A stretch of 64,000 nt of DNA from Parathalassolituus penaei (GCF_026626885.1 NZ_JAPNOA010000039.1:232588-296587), one strand, 5' to 3'; numbered from the stretch's first letter, positions 1 through 8,950 are shown. Made by a program: numbers and translations. The notes: generated by a model not told the origin, from the letters alone.

Positions 1-431
1 GTCGCCAGCTCTGCCACGTTGTTGTAAGGAGATGAGGCTTTGGTGGCCAGCACAAACGGATAGTCGAGGAAAATACCCACCGGTTCGAAGGTGTTTTCGT
101 CGTAGGGGGCGTTACCAGCCAGCAGCTGGGTGGTCACCAGGTCGGCCACAAACGAACCAATGGTGAGGCCATCGTTACGGGAGCGCGAAACGTCGGTAGC
201 ACCCACCACACCACCACCGCCAGGCTTGTTCACCACAGTGGCCGGAGTGCCGGTTTCTTTCGACATTTCTTCAGCAATCATGCGGGTCAGCACGTCTTCG
301 AGGTCACCGGCTGGCCATGGCACCACAAACTTTACCGGACGTTGCGGGTATTCACCGGCGGTCGCCAGTGGCGCAACCACCGGGGCGGCCAGCATGGCAA
401 TCAGGGCACAGGTTTTCATAAGCGTTTTCAT
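1..431 (-). CDS. TctC/Bug-type tripartite tricarboxylate transporter binding protein (partial)
   Basis: Only the N-terminal 143 residues are in the window; the gene runs off the left edge. The product starts with a Sec signal peptide (MKTLMKTCALIAMLAAP..., cleavage near ATAGEYP) followed by YPQRPVKFVVPWPAGD, the typical opening of TctC/Bug periplasmic solute-binding proteins. It should bind a carboxylate in the periplasm and deliver it to TctAB-type membrane partners, which would lie to the left. The ATG at 431 was chosen because AGGAG lies about 7 nt upstream and it begins the signal peptide. The family is clear; the ligand is unknown. Confidence 0.85.
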   Translation of the reverse strand, partial: MKTLMKTCALIAMLAAPVVAPLATAGEYPQRPVKFVVPWPAGDLEDVLTRMIAEEMSKETGTPATVVNKPGGGGVVGATDVSRSRNDGLTIGSFVADLVTTQLLAGNAPYDENTFEPVGIFLDYPFVLATKASSPYNNVAELA

Positions 432-490
432 GTTCGACTCCTGAGCATCACGGCTCGTTGTTATTAATAGCGGTTCAGTCAGACATGGCG

Positions 491-985
491 TTAATCGCCA
501 GATGAAGCGGCCTTGAGCGGTACAATCAGTACCGGCACCGGGCTGCGATGAATCACACTCTGGGCGGTGGACCCCAGAAACAGACGCGACAGGGAATGGC
601 TGGCGCGATCCCCCATCACAATCAGGTCGGCCTGTTCAGCCTTGGCGGCTGCCAGAATGCCGCTGTCGGGATGGCCGATATCGACCCGGATAACCGGTTC
701 GGGAAGCTCGCGTCCATCCAGTTCGGATGCCATAAACGCTGCCATACGTTCACGGATACGCTGACGCTGGGCGTCCAGCATCTGGTCGGTATGCAAATGG
801 CGAATATCGGCGGGTAAATAATCCCGGATCATTTCCTCGGTAGCGGCGGATACCGGTTCGAGGACATGCAGATAAACAATTCGGGCCTGGTTAGCCAGTG
901 CTTGCTGCACCGCCATCCGGAACGCCGGGCGGCTGCCTTCACGAATATCCGAGGCATATAAAATGGTCTTGATCACCGGCAACAT
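491..985 (-). CDS. universal stress protein (UspA family)
   Basis: A single Usp domain of 164 residues, cytoplasmic. It opens with VIKTILYASDIREGSRPAF, the usual beta-1 and nucleotide-site aspartate, and ends with the C-terminal loop VMGDRASHSLSRLFLGST then VPVLIVP. The family ATP motif is G-x2-G-x9-G-S/T; here the second glycine is alanine (GDRAS), so ATP binding may be weakened. I chose the ATG at 985, preceded by GGGGAG with 9-nt spacing, over the upstream ATG at 1012. The gene lies in a leftward run between the TctC-like protein and the FAD oxidase. Confidence 0.85.
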   Translation of the reverse strand: MLPVIKTILYASDIREGSRPAFRMAVQQALANQARIVYLHVLEPVSAATEEMIRDYLPADIRHLHTDQMLDAQRQRIRERMAAFMASELDGRELPEPVIRVDIGHPDSGILAAAKAEQADLIVMGDRASHSLSRLFLGSTAQSVIHRSPVPVLIVPLKAASSGD

Positions 986-1083
986 GGCAAGCTGCTCCCC
1001 TGCCGTCATCACGGCATATTCACAAGTTCGGTTGATTCCTGCCTGCGAACAGCTGTACCGCTGCTCGCAATCGGGAGGTTATT

Positions 1084-2391
1084 TCAGCGACGGCCCGTCC
1101 AGTAACCGGACAGCTGGTGCCAGCATTTGCCAGCGGTCAGGATGCTCTGGCGGAAGGTATCCTTGCCCCAGATATCCATATGTTTGACTGAGCTCATCAG
1201 GTTGTAACGGTCGGAACCGTTATTCATGCCTTCGGCCAGAACCTTGCAAACGATATGACTTGGGGTGACCCCAAAACCGGCATATCCCTGCACAAAAAAC
1301 GCGTTAGGCTGGCCCGGAATATTGCCAATCTGCGGGAACAGGTTTTCACCCACCGCCATCCAGCCACCCCAGGCCATATCAATCTTGACCTTGTCGAGAT
1401 ACGGGAAGATTTCCAGCATCAGCGCACGGTTCCACTGCGCCAGATTGGACGGTGTGTATTCCACAAACTGGGTGGCGGAACCAAACAGCAGACGGTTTTC
1501 GTTGGTGACGCGGTAATAGAAAATCACCGGGCGAATATCACTGTAGGCGCCCCGGATCGGGCTGATGCGTTCGATCATTTCATCCGACAGCGGCTCGGTG
1601 GCCAGCTGGAATGCCTGGGTGTTGATGGTCTTGCGGTGCAGGAAGGGTTCCATGCCATTGAGCCAGGAATCGCAGGCCCACAGCATCTTACTGGCTTTCA
1701 CCGAACCCATGCCGGTACGCACGGTAATACGCGGGCCGTATTCGACATCCAGCACCGGGCTGTTTTCAAAAATACGGGCACCGTAACTGGTCAGCGCCTT
1801 GGCTTCACCCAGCAGCAGGTTGAGGGAATGCACATGACCGCCGCCCATGTATTTGAGCGCACAGCTGTAGGCTTCGGAACCGATAATGGACTGCACCCGA
1901 CTGCCGGTCAGCAGCTCGATATCGTCATTCGGGCACATCTGACGGAAATCCTTCTCCCACTGGGCGAGGGTTTTTTCCTGACGCTTGTTGTAGCCCATAT
2001 AGGCGTAACCATTGCAGAAATCGGCATCAATGTCATAACGCTGGATACGCTCACGAATGATGCGCTGGCCTTCATTACTGATGGCAACAATATTGCGCAG
2101 ACCTTCGTCACCAACCTGGTTCTTGATCTTGTCGAGGTCATGACCAATACCCGCCATGATCTGGCCGCCATTACGCCCCGTGCCACCAAAGCCCAGATGA
2201 CGCGCTTCCAGCACCACAATATTGGTGATGCCCTGCTCCGCCAGTTCCAGCGCGGTGTTGATACCGGAGAAACCACCACCAATTACCACAACATCGGCCT
2301 CGATATCGCCCTGAAGGGCTGGAAACCGCAGGTCGTATTTACGGGTGGCGGAGTAATAACTGAGGGAATCGATGTTACTGGCAATGTTCAT
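1084..2391 (-). CDS. FAD-dependent amine oxidoreductase, gamma-glutamylputrescine oxidase (PuuB)-like
   Basis: A DAO-superfamily flavoenzyme of 435 residues. The Rossmann dinucleotide motif VVVIGGGFSGINTALELAEQG sits near residue 35, followed by the acidic end of beta-2 (VLEA) and the GTGRNGGQ segment typical of PuuB/OrdL-type oxidases. These enzymes oxidise an amine such as gamma-glutamylputrescine or an amino acid, giving an aldehyde, ammonia and hydrogen peroxide. The first ATG with a weak AGG site is at 2391; a TTG lies six bases upstream. The neighbouring porin and EutQ-like cupin suggest uptake and catabolism of an amine (inference). The exact substrate is not readable. Confidence 0.8.
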   Translation of the reverse strand: MNIASNIDSLSYYSATRKYDLRFPALQGDIEADVVVIGGGFSGINTALELAEQGITNIVVLEARHLGFGGTGRNGGQIMAGIGHDLDKIKNQVGDEGLRNIVAISNEGQRIIRERIQRYDIDADFCNGYAYMGYNKRQEKTLAQWEKDFRQMCPNDDIELLTGSRVQSIIGSEAYSCALKYMGGGHVHSLNLLLGEAKALTSYGARIFENSPVLDVEYGPRITVRTGMGSVKASKMLWACDSWLNGMEPFLHRKTINTQAFQLATEPLSDEMIERISPIRGAYSDIRPVIFYYRVTNENRLLFGSATQFVEYTPSNLAQWNRALMLEIFPYLDKVKIDMAWGGWMAVGENLFPQIGNIPGQPNAFFVQGYAGFGVTPSHIVCKVLAEGMNNGSDRYNLMSSVKHMDIWGKDTFRQSILTAGKCWHQLSGYWTGRR

Positions 2392-2421
2392 GTGCAATTA
2401 ACCTGAAGAAATTCGGGGGTG

Positions 2422-2468
2422 CCATATCCGGGTCTGGATATGGCCAGTCGGCCGGAGTAACTCCGGCC
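2422..2468 (-). terminator. two adjacent hairpins between porin and FAD oxidase
   Basis: Two perfect dyads stand side by side: CCATATCC/GGATATGG (2422-2443) and GGCCGGAG/CTCCGGCC (2450-2468) with a three-base loop. They follow the leftward porin gene and precede the leftward oxidase gene. There is no long T tract, so they could attenuate read-through or protect the mRNA 3' end rather than act as a classical terminator. Confidence 0.4.
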
Positions 2469-2490
2469 ATACGGGGGACAGACGACCCGA

Positions 2491-3816
2491 TCAGTAAAAG
2501 ACAAACAGCATCAGCTGGGCGTAGAAGCTGCGGTGTGCATCCCCTAGCTGGGTGCCACCATTGGCAGCACTGGCTTGCGGGTTAAACCAGCCCACCAGCG
2601 GACTGATCATCATGGTTTCCGACGGGAAATATTCGGCATAAACATCCAGCTCGCTGGCGTTCATATTACCCAGCTCCGCGTCCGTTTTGTGGTTGCCGAA
2701 GCTGAAGTGGTTAATACCCAGATTCAGGTTTTCAGCCGGAGAGGCCTTGAGGCTGACCAGATGAATATCGGTGTTGGTGCTGAATGGACCAGCGTAGTTG
2801 GACGCCACTTCACCCTGGAACCAGGTGCCAAAACCACGGCTAAAACCGTAGTAGAGTGGGTCGTAATTCTCGTCAAAACTGCTGAAACGGTAGGCAAGAG
2901 TGGGTGACCACGGCGCATCAGCGAAGGACCAGCCCGCTTCGGCATAACCGGCGTGAGCGACGGTACTGGTATCACCCGACACCTGGCGCACCAGTTCAGT
3001 CGACAAGGTCAGATTCTCGATGCCAGCGTTACCGGCGTAACGACCACTGACGGTCTTCTGGCCATCACGAACCGGGTTGGCAAACTCGCCGTTGGATTCG
3101 GTTTTCAGGTACAGGCCGGCAAAGGTGCCGAGATCGCTGATGTGCTCAACATTGATACCGGTAAAGGTCGGTTCACCCATCACACGGTTATCGGATTGCA
3201 GGCGGAACAGGTCGGCACGCAGGCCCTTGTCGCCACCAATACGCACAATAGCAGTATTATCGAAGGTTTTACGGGCGGCCATATAATAAACACCGCCACG
3301 GTTGAGATCGGAGCCCAGGCCCTTGCCGATGTTCAAACCATCATTGTTGACAATAAAACCATCGCCAATCACAAAGCCCTGACGACCCACGGAAATATCC
3401 AGACCGTTGTCACCCAGCACAGTCAGACTCTGGCCAGAGCGCCAGCCCAGGTACAACGCATCCAACGAGGTACGGCGTTCATCACCGGTGCTGAAACCGG
3501 CGGCATCACCATCACCCAGTACGGCCGACGACACCAGACCGGTGCCCGCGTACATCTCACCCGCTTCATTCAGGCGCAACAGGCCTTTCAGGCTGGCATT
3601 GACATAACCCTCCTGCCAGTTCACCGCTTCATCGTCAGTACGGGCAATGGCATAGGATGAATCGCTGTGGAACGTACCGGCACCGGCTTCAATCGCCAGT
3701 TCCAGTTCGGAATCATCATCCGCGTAGAGAGAAATCGCTTGTGCCGGTGCCGCCAGTGCGGTCATCAGGCTGCCGAGCGTAATGGCCGCTGCCAGCAAGT
3801 GTTTATTTGAATTCAT
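2491..3816 (-). CDS. outer-membrane porin-like beta-barrel protein
   Basis: A 441-residue exported protein with a Sec signal peptide (MNSNKHLLAAAITLGSLMTALAAPAQA) followed by alternating short amphipathic strands and acidic loops. It ends in LMLFVFY, an aromatic C-terminus of the type recognised by the Bam machinery. Segments such as LDISVGRQGF and GGVYYMAARK resemble alginate-export/OprD-like barrels, but I cannot fix the subfamily. GGAG lies 10 nt before the start. It lies upstream of the oxidase in the same direction and probably brings in its substrate (inference). Confidence 0.75.
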   Translation of the reverse strand: MNSNKHLLAAAITLGSLMTALAAPAQAISLYADDDSELELAIEAGAGTFHSDSSYAIARTDDEAVNWQEGYVNASLKGLLRLNEAGEMYAGTGLVSSAVLGDGDAAGFSTGDERRTSLDALYLGWRSGQSLTVLGDNGLDISVGRQGFVIGDGFIVNNDGLNIGKGLGSDLNRGGVYYMAARKTFDNTAIVRIGGDKGLRADLFRLQSDNRVMGEPTFTGINVEHISDLGTFAGLYLKTESNGEFANPVRDGQKTVSGRYAGNAGIENLTLSTELVRQVSGDTSTVAHAGYAEAGWSFADAPWSPTLAYRFSSFDENYDPLYYGFSRGFGTWFQGEVASNYAGPFSTNTDIHLVSLKASPAENLNLGINHFSFGNHKTDAELGNMNASELDVYAEYFPSETMMISPLVGWFNPQASAANGGTQLGDAHRSFYAQLMLFVFY

Positions 3817-3887
3817 AAGTCGTCGCTCCCACCAGAATCACAACACCGTCCGCTGATGCGCTTGAACAGTGCCGCTGCAGTTATGCA

Positions 3888-3928
3888 GAGCCGGAGCGTT
3901 CGGCGCTGAACGCCTGTACGACCGGCTC
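3888..3928 (-). terminator. long interrupted hairpin after the cupin gene
   Basis: GAGCCGG at 3888 pairs with CCGGCTC at 3922, and an inner GCGTTC pairs with GAACGC. The structure lies just after the leftward cupin gene and before the porin start. There is no T tract, so a terminator role is only tentative. Confidence 0.35.
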
Positions 3929-3935
3929 CGGGTTA

Positions 3936-4292
3936 TCAGGCTACGGACAGATAGTGTTTAACGAAGGCATTGGCCACGTTGAACACAATCACTTCACCCT
4001 TGGCGATAAACCAGCTGTCGCCAGGAGCAAAAGTTGCTTCCACTCCGGTGGTTTCGTTTTTCAGGGTCAGGCTGCCAGACAGCAGGGTGGCGTGTTCAGA
4101 AAATGGGTAGTTAACGCGGAAAATTCCTTCAGTAGAACCAAACAACCCCACGGCCAACGCCGACTCCGGGCCACCCACCACAAACTTGGCGGTGGCCTGT
4201 GGATCACCAGCCAACACTTCTGCACCCAGATTGGCCACCGAGCCAATCTCGGCCATGCCAGAGGTATCGAGATTCTGTTTCAAAGGCTGCAT
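3936..4292 (-). CDS. small cupin protein (DUF861/EutQ-like)
   Basis: A single cupin barrel of 118 residues. The second half, with ATLLSGSLTLKNETTG, ATFAPGDSWFIAKGE and VNVANAFVKHYLSV-like segments, matches the small cupin_3 family found beside amine and amino-alcohol oxidases. The ATG at 4292 was chosen for its AGGA site 8 nt upstream and because the longer frame to 4448 has no cupin-like content. Binding or isomerisation of a small metabolite in the cytoplasm is likely; the ligand is unknown. A divergent AraC gene begins 273 bp away. Confidence 0.75.
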   Translation of the reverse strand: MQPLKQNLDTSGMAEIGSVANLGAEVLAGDPQATAKFVVGGPESALAVGLFGSTEGIFRVNYPFSEHATLLSGSLTLKNETTGVEATFAPGDSWFIAKGEVIVFNVANAFVKHYLSVA

Positions 4293-4565
4293 ATCGTTTT
4301 CCTGTTCCAGACGTAAATCGAATATGGGAACTGACGGAGCGGCGAGCCGACACCACAAGGGGGAGTAACCCTTGTTACCCCGCCAGTTGTATCCAGTATC
4401 AGGAAAGTTCCGAGGCCCTTCTTGCATGGGAGTGACTGCCTCTTGCACCTGTGTGCCAGACCGTTTTCAGGCCATTGGCACGCAAGATCAATGACAGGCA
4501 AGGCCGGTCAAATGGCGTTGATTTTGCATCAAATCAGCGATCAAGAACGACTCCAGGAGAGCACT

Positions 4566-5519
4566 ATGCAGAATCTTGCCGAAGCCAACGATCAGACCCT
4601 TAACCGCTGGCAGCATGCTATTCAGCAGGTGTGCGGCCAGTTCATCACTCACTTACCGGCGGGCGCTGCACCTTTTATTGGCCAGATTGAATGTGAAAAT
4701 AACGTGCTGGCGCTGGCACATATCCGCACCAATGCAGGACGTCTGGTACGCCAAGGCACCAATGCCGATCGCGAGGATGTGGATCACTGCTTCCTGATTG
4801 TGAATAACAGCGGTTTTACCCGTATCAGTCATGAGGGCTACCAGATGGAACTGGCACCGGGCGAAATGGGACTGCTGAACGGCATTCGGCCCTGTGAAAT
4901 CACACCGCGCGGGCTGGTCGAGCACGTTTCGGTGCCGTTACCGCGTCAGCGTATGGAGCAGTGTTTTGGCCAGCGAGTGCCGCTGTTTGGCAAAATCGAT
5001 CAGACCACCACCTCAGGATTACTGGTGCGCACCATGCTTGATCGCCTGGCGCAACTCCCCGGCCAGACACAAGGCAGCGATGGCCACTCAGATGCCGTTC
5101 TGGACGCCCTCCTGGCGTTGCTGAAACCCGCCATCCGCCACGAGGATTACCGTAGCATCCAGCAAGCCCAACCGTTTCACCGCGATCTCTGGCAGGCCGC
5201 CCAGTTCATGATCAACCGCGATTTACTGGAAGAAATCACCCCCGCGCAACTGGCCGAACGCCTGAATATCTCGGTACGCCAGTTACATCGTGTATTTGAG
5301 GAACAAAATGACAGTGTGTGTCGTTACATTTTGCGCACCCGCCTGCAGCGTTGCGCCGAAGACCTGCGCGACCCGCAGCTGATCAACGAAGCCGTCACCA
5401 CCATTGGGTACAAATGGGGATTCAGCGACGCCGCGCATTTCAGCCGCAGCTTCAAGAAACAGTATGGAGTATCACCACGCAGCTACCGCCTCGACAGTTT
5501 TAACCTGCTGGCGGGGTGA
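4566..5519 (+). CDS. AraC-family transcriptional regulator
   Basis: 317 residues. The N-terminal two thirds look like the AraC_binding_2 sensor domain found in FeaR-type activators, with a cupin-like segment around FTRISHEGYQMELAPGEMGLLNG. The C-terminal 100 residues hold two helix-turn-helix motifs: ITPAQLAERLNISVRQLHRVF and ITTIGYKWGFSDAAHFSRSFK-like, followed by KQYGVSPRSYR. The ATG at 4566 has AGGAG 8 nt upstream; the in-frame ATG at 4422 does not. It is divergent from the cupin-porin-oxidase genes and is the likely activator of that set. A heptamer array starts six bases after its stop. Confidence 0.85.
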   Translation: MQNLAEANDQTLNRWQHAIQQVCGQFITHLPAGAAPFIGQIECENNVLALAHIRTNAGRLVRQGTNADREDVDHCFLIVNNSGFTRISHEGYQMELAPGEMGLLNGIRPCEITPRGLVEHVSVPLPRQRMEQCFGQRVPLFGKIDQTTTSGLLVRTMLDRLAQLPGQTQGSDGHSDAVLDALLALLKPAIRHEDYRSIQQAQPFHRDLWQAAQFMINRDLLEEITPAQLAERLNISVRQLHRVFEEQNDSVCRYILRTRLQRCAEDLRDPQLINEAVTTIGYKWGFSDAAHFSRSFKKQYGVSPRSYRLDSFNLLAG

Positions 5520-5524
5520 AATTA

Positions 5525-5566
5525 GTCGGGCGTCGGGCGTCGGGCGTCGGGCGTCGGGCGTCGGGT
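5525..5566 (+). repeat. heptamer array, 6 x GTCGGG(C/T)
   Basis: Six perfect or near-perfect 7-bp units, the last ending in T. The array begins six bases after the AraC stop codon and reads G-rich on the coding strand of that gene. Confidence 0.95.
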
Positions 5567-5622
5567 GCGGTTGTTGTGGGCATAAATGCCCACACTACAA
5601 CAATCATCAACACCGTTTTCAC

Positions 5623-5870
5623 CCAGCGCAGCTGGCTACTGAATGCCCATCTGGGCGAGCCGGGATTCACCGCAACGGCCGACCCAGCCGGGGCATGGAT
5701 GCCCCGCAAGGCCAGTTGGTACAGGGACGTACCATCTGGCCGGGGTCGAAACGCCGTTGTCGGGGAAAACCGGAGGCACGAGCCCAGTCGGGCAAAAGCA
5801 GGGGGAGGCCCGCCCGGCCGGGGGACAAGGTCCCCCAGGAGGGCAAACAGCCGCGCCAATTAACAAGCCG
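5623..5870 (+). repeat. hairpin-rich module, copy A
   Basis: Opens with the CCAGC-GCA-GCTGG hairpin, then GCCCATCTGGGC (5645) and GGGGCATGGATGCCCC. The nested stem GGCCAG/CTGGCC encloses TGGTAC/GTACCA, then GGGGGAC-AAG-GTCCCCC, ending at AATTAACAAGC. The inner stem carries a T-A pair where other copies have C-G, a compensatory double change. Confidence 0.9.
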
Positions 5871-5884
5871 CGTAGCCGCCAGAA

Positions 5885-5919
5885 GTCGGACGTCGGATGT
5901 CGGATGTCGGATGTCGGAT
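5885..5919 (+). repeat. heptamer array, 5 x GTCGGA(C/T)
   Basis: One GTCGGAC and four GTCGGAT units directly follow module A. The unit differs from the GTCGGGC array 320 bp upstream, but the 7-bp period is the same. Confidence 0.95.
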
Positions 5920-5949
5920 GAACAGCATCCATCAACACACCGCTTTACC

Positions 5950-6196
5950 CCAGCGCAGCTGGCTGCCCAATGCCCATCTGGGCGAGCCGGGATTCACCGC
6001 AACGGCCGACCCAGCCGGGGCATGGATGCCCCGCAAGGCCAGCTGGCACAGGGATGTGCCATCTGGCCGGGGTCGGAACGCCGTTGTCGGGGAAAACCGG
6101 AGGCACGAGCCCAGTCGGGCAAAAGCAGGGGGAGGCCCGCCCGGCCGGGGGACAAGGTCCCCCAAGAGGGCAAGTGGCCTGGCCAATTAACAAGCC
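5950..6196 (+). repeat. hairpin-rich module, copy B
   Basis: Same layout as copy A, from CCAGC-GCA-GCTGG to AATTAACAAGC. The nested stem is GGCCAG/CTGGCC with TGGCAC/GTGCCA inside. It is separated from copy A by the GTCGGAT array. Confidence 0.9.
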
Positions 6197-6210
6197 GAGT
6201 TGCCGCAAAG

Positions 6211-6259
6211 CGCCAGCCGCCAGCCGCCAGCCGCCAGCCGCCAGCCGCCAGCCGCCAGC
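6211..6259 (+). repeat. heptamer array, 7 x CGCCAGC
   Basis: Seven identical 7-bp units follow module B. The sequence is unrelated to GTCGGGC but has the same period and the same position after a module. Confidence 0.95.
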
Positions 6260-6303
6260 CGAGCAGCATCTATCCAAACCTCAGACATCCAAAAACAGCC
6301 CAA

Positions 6304-6338
6304 TAAAAAACCCCGCACAGTGTTCACTGGCGGGGTTT
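6304..6338 (-). terminator. Rho-independent terminator of scoAB
   Basis: On the minus strand, AAACCCCGC and CAGTG pair with CACTG and GCGGGGTTT around a two-base loop, followed by TTTTTT. It lies 22 bp after the scoB stop. Confidence 0.9.
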
Positions 6339-6359
6339 GTTTCCGATCCGAGCCCGAGA

Positions 6360-7016
6360 TCAGAAAGTCATTTCCGGCACATGCTCCGGTACGATCAGTT
6401 TGCCGGCCGTTTTGGCGACAATTTCTTCCACCGATACACCCGGTGCACGTTCACGCAGGATAAACGCGCCGTCTTCAATCTCGATCCAGGCGAGGTCGGT
6501 GAGAACCTTCTTGATACAACCTGCGCCGGTTAACGGCAGGCTGCATTTGGTGAGTAATTTCGACTCACCATCCTTGGAAGCGTGGGTCATGGTAACGATG
6601 ATGTTTTCGGCACCGGCCACCAGGTCCATCGCGCCGCCCATACCCTTGATCAGTTTGCCCGGAATCATCCAGGAGGCGATGTTGCCTTCCACGTCCACTT
6701 CAAACGCGCCCAGCACGGTGAGGTCAACGTGGCCGCCACGGATCATGGCAAAAGAATCAGCGGAGTTAAAAATCGAAGCGCCCGGCAAGGTGGTAACGGT
6801 CTGTTTGCCCGCGTTGATCATATCGGCGTCGATTTCATCTTCGGTCGGGAATGGGCCCATACCGAGCAGGCCGTTTTCGGACTGCAGCATCACTTCCATA
6901 CCTTCCGGTACGTAGTTGGCCACCAGGGTCGGGATGCCGATACCGAGGTTTACGTAGTAGCCATCTTTGAGTTCACGCGCAACGCGCATGGCGATTTGTT
7001 CACGAGAAAGAGCCAT
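6360..7016 (-). CDS. scoB: succinyl-CoA:3-ketoacid CoA-transferase subunit B
   Basis: 218 residues, the usual size of the beta subunit of class I CoA-transferases. The catalytic glutamate lies in QSENGLLGMGP near residue 46. GIGIPTLVANYVPEGMEVMLQ, GGHVDLTVLGAFEVD and the C-terminal ERAPGVSVEEI are typical of ScoB. With ScoA it moves CoA from succinyl-CoA to acetoacetate or a related 3-oxo acid. The SD GGGAG sits 7 nt before the start, and the gene begins 29 bp after scoA, so the two form an operon ending in a strong terminator. PcaJ (3-oxoadipate) is a close alternative, but the ScoA partner fits the acetoacetate type better. Confidence 0.9.
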   Translation of the reverse strand: MALSREQIAMRVARELKDGYYVNLGIGIPTLVANYVPEGMEVMLQSENGLLGMGPFPTEDEIDADMINAGKQTVTTLPGASIFNSADSFAMIRGGHVDLTVLGAFEVDVEGNIASWMIPGKLIKGMGGAMDLVAGAENIIVTMTHASKDGESKLLTKCSLPLTGAGCIKKVLTDLAWIEIEDGAFILRERAPGVSVEEIVAKTAGKLIVPEHVPEMTF

Positions 7017-7045
7017 GGGTTATCTCCCTGAAATGTCGGTGAAGT

Positions 7046-7744
7046 TCAGCTGCGCACGGTGCGTTTTTCAATGCGTTTTTCGAAGGTACCGAGGATCAGA
7101 CGATCCACGTAGATACCCGGCGTGTGAATACGGGTCGGATCAAGTTCACCCGGTTCCACAATCTCTTCCACTTCAACCACCGTGATCTTGCCTGCGGTCG
7201 CGGCCAGTGGGTTGAAGTTCTGGGCGGTGTGGCGGTAGATCACGTTGCCATAACGGTCGGCTTTCCAGCCTTTAACGATGGCGAAGTCACCCACAATCGA
7301 CTCTTCGAGAATGTACTTGCGACCTTTGAACTCGCGTACTTCCTTGCCTTCGGCAACCGGGGTGCCGTAACCGGTGGCCGTGTAAAACGCCGGGATACCA
7401 GCACCGCCAGCGCGCATTTTTTCAGCCAGCGTGCCTTGTGGGGTCAGTTCCACTTCCAGCTCGCCGTTCAGCAGCTGCTGTTCGAACAGAGCGTTTTCAC
7501 CCACGTAGGAGGAGATCATTTTCTTGACCTGGCGATCTTCCAGCAGGATGCCCAGACCAAAGCCGTCGACACCACAGTTGTTGGAAACCACGGTCAGGCC
7601 CTTCACGCCCATCTTGCGGATCTGGGCAATGAGGTTCTCGGGGATACCACAAAGACCGAAGCCACCGGCGATAACGGTCATGTTGTCCGTCAACCCGGCT
7701 AACGCCTCGTCATAGCTTGATACTACCTTGTCAAAACCGGCCAT
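7046..7744 (-). CDS. scoA: succinyl-CoA:3-ketoacid CoA-transferase subunit A
   Basis: 232 residues, the alpha subunit of the class I CoA-transferase. The CoA-binding segment [15 protein letters not shown] is near residue 26, followed by [30 protein letters not shown] and [20 protein letters not shown], which follow the ScoA rather than the PcaI pattern. AGGAG lies 8 nt before the ATG. A divergent LysR gene starts 199 bp away and probably controls the pair. In context it could feed acetoacetate or ring-cleavage 3-oxo acids into central metabolism (inference). Confidence 0.9.
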   Translation of the reverse strand: MAGFDKVVSSYDEALAGLTDNMTVIAGGFGLCGIPENLIAQIRKMGVKGLTVVSNNCGVDGFGLGILLEDRQVKKMISSYVGENALFEQQLLNGELEVELTPQGTLAEKMRAGGAGIPAFYTATGYGTPVAEGKEVREFKGRKYILEESIVGDFAIVKGWKADRYGNVIYRHTAQNFNPLAATAGKITVVEVEEIVEPGELDPTRIHTPGIYVDRLILGTFEKRIEKRTVRS

Positions 7745-7943
7745 GAATCAACTCCTGTGTGTCGCAGTAAAAGGGCATCCGGCAACAACCTGGTGACATC
7801 CTGCGGGTTGTGCTGACCACCCGGATTGTCAGGGTGCTGTGCGGATCACCATTGGGTGTTCCTCAATCTGTTGCGCATTCTCACCCTGCGTGTTTAATTT
7901 GGGAAATTTGAAATTCAACGCTATTAATTTGCCGAGCAAATAA
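7745..7943. promoter_or_regulatory. divergent scoA/lysR control region
   Basis: 199 bp between scoA and the LysR gene. It holds AT-rich dyad-like sequence near 7900-7917 (AATTTG-AAATT), the kind of place where a LysR protein would bind. I see no unambiguous -35/-10 pair. Confidence 0.4.
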
Positions 7944-8837
7944 ATGACTCTGAAACAGCTGCAAGCCTTTCTGGCGGTTGCCCGCACTCTGAGTTTTGCC
8001 GAGGCCTGCCATCTGGTGCATCTGTCGCAGCCAGCACTCAGTCTGGCGATTCGTAATCTGGAAGATCAGCTCGGTGGGCGTCTGTTTGTGCGCACCACCC
8101 GCAGTATTCATCTGTCGTCCGAGGGTCAGGCCTTCGTCCCGATTGCGACGCGCCTGGTCAGTGACTGGAACGACGCCGAGCGGGAAATGCAGCAGCGTTT
8201 TGCCCTGCAACTGGGAACCGTCGAACTGGCGGCCATGCCGTCGTTTGCCAGCACATTGTTACCCCTTGCGCTGATGCGCTACAAGCAGCGATATCCGCGC
8301 ATTCGGATCGAGGTTCAGGACGTGGTGGCCGAGTTGCTGGTCAACATGGTGCTGCAAGGCCGCACAGAACTGGGGGTCAGCTTTGATCCTGGCACTCATT
8401 CAGAGCTGGATTTCCTGCCCTTGTTCAATGACAACTTTGTCGCGATTTTGCCCCCCGACCACCCGCTGCCCGCTACTCACGAGAGTATCGACTGGCCACA
8501 GCTGCTGGAGTCTGACTTTGTGATGTTACAAAGACCGTCACGGTTGCGGTCAATGATCGAAGACGAACTGGCACAACAGGGCATGAGCGCACGAGTGGTA
8601 TTTGAAGCCCACCAACTGATAACCGTCGGCAAAATGGTCGCCTCAGGCCTTGGCGTCAGCGTCGTACCGTCGCTCAGCCGCGAACAAATGGAAGCCGTCG
8701 GCGCCCGTTGTGTATCGGTACAAGCACCGGTAATCGGCCGCCGGGTCGGGATTATCACCCGCCATAAACGAGAGCTGTCAGTAGCCGCCAGCGCCATGCG
8801 CGACATTATTGTAGAAACCTTTCAGAGCCGGACGTAA
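7944..8837 (+). CDS. LysR-family transcriptional regulator (beside scoAB)
   Basis: 297 residues with the standard LysR layout. An N-terminal winged helix (LKQLQAFLAVARTLSFAEACHLVHLSQPALSLAIRNLEDQLGGRLF, residues 3-48) is followed by a substrate-binding domain opening VELAAMPSFASTLLPLAL. It is divergent from scoAB, the arrangement of a LysR regulator and its target operon. The start has only a weak upstream GAG but matches the family N-terminus. A degenerate heptamer array begins about ten bases after the stop. The effector is unknown. Confidence 0.85.
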   Translation: MTLKQLQAFLAVARTLSFAEACHLVHLSQPALSLAIRNLEDQLGGRLFVRTTRSIHLSSEGQAFVPIATRLVSDWNDAEREMQQRFALQLGTVELAAMPSFASTLLPLALMRYKQRYPRIRIEVQDVVAELLVNMVLQGRTELGVSFDPGTHSELDFLPLFNDNFVAILPPDHPLPATHESIDWPQLLESDFVMLQRPSRLRSMIEDELAQQGMSARVVFEAHQLITVGKMVASGLGVSVVPSLSREQMEAVGARCVSVQAPVIGRRVGIITRHKRELSVAASAMRDIIVETFQSRT

Positions 8838-8928
8838 CGCACGGTCTGTCGGGCGTCGGGTCGGGCCGCGTTCGGATCGGGCGTCGGGCGAATAGAATCA
8901 ATCAAGACCGAGCAAAACAGCCACAACA

Positions 8929-8950
8929 TTCCCACGCAGGAGCGTGGGAA
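8929..8950. repeat. short palindromic element TTCCCACGC...GCGTGGGAA
   Basis: A 9-bp perfect stem around a four-base loop (AGGA). A near-copy lies at 18743-18762 with loop CGGA. Such GCGTGGGAA palindromes are a common extragenic repeat type in gammaproteobacteria. Confidence 0.8.

Larger units (their letters stand above)
5525..6259. repeat. repeat island 1 between convergent AraC and scoB genes
   Basis: Non-coding repeat island holding, in order, a GTCGGGC heptamer array, hairpin module copy A, a GTCGGA(C/T) array, module copy B and a CGCCAGC array. It lies between two convergent genes. Open frames through it (for example the 300-codon frame 5404-6306) change with each copy and resemble no protein; I do not treat them as genes. 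Confidence 0.85.
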
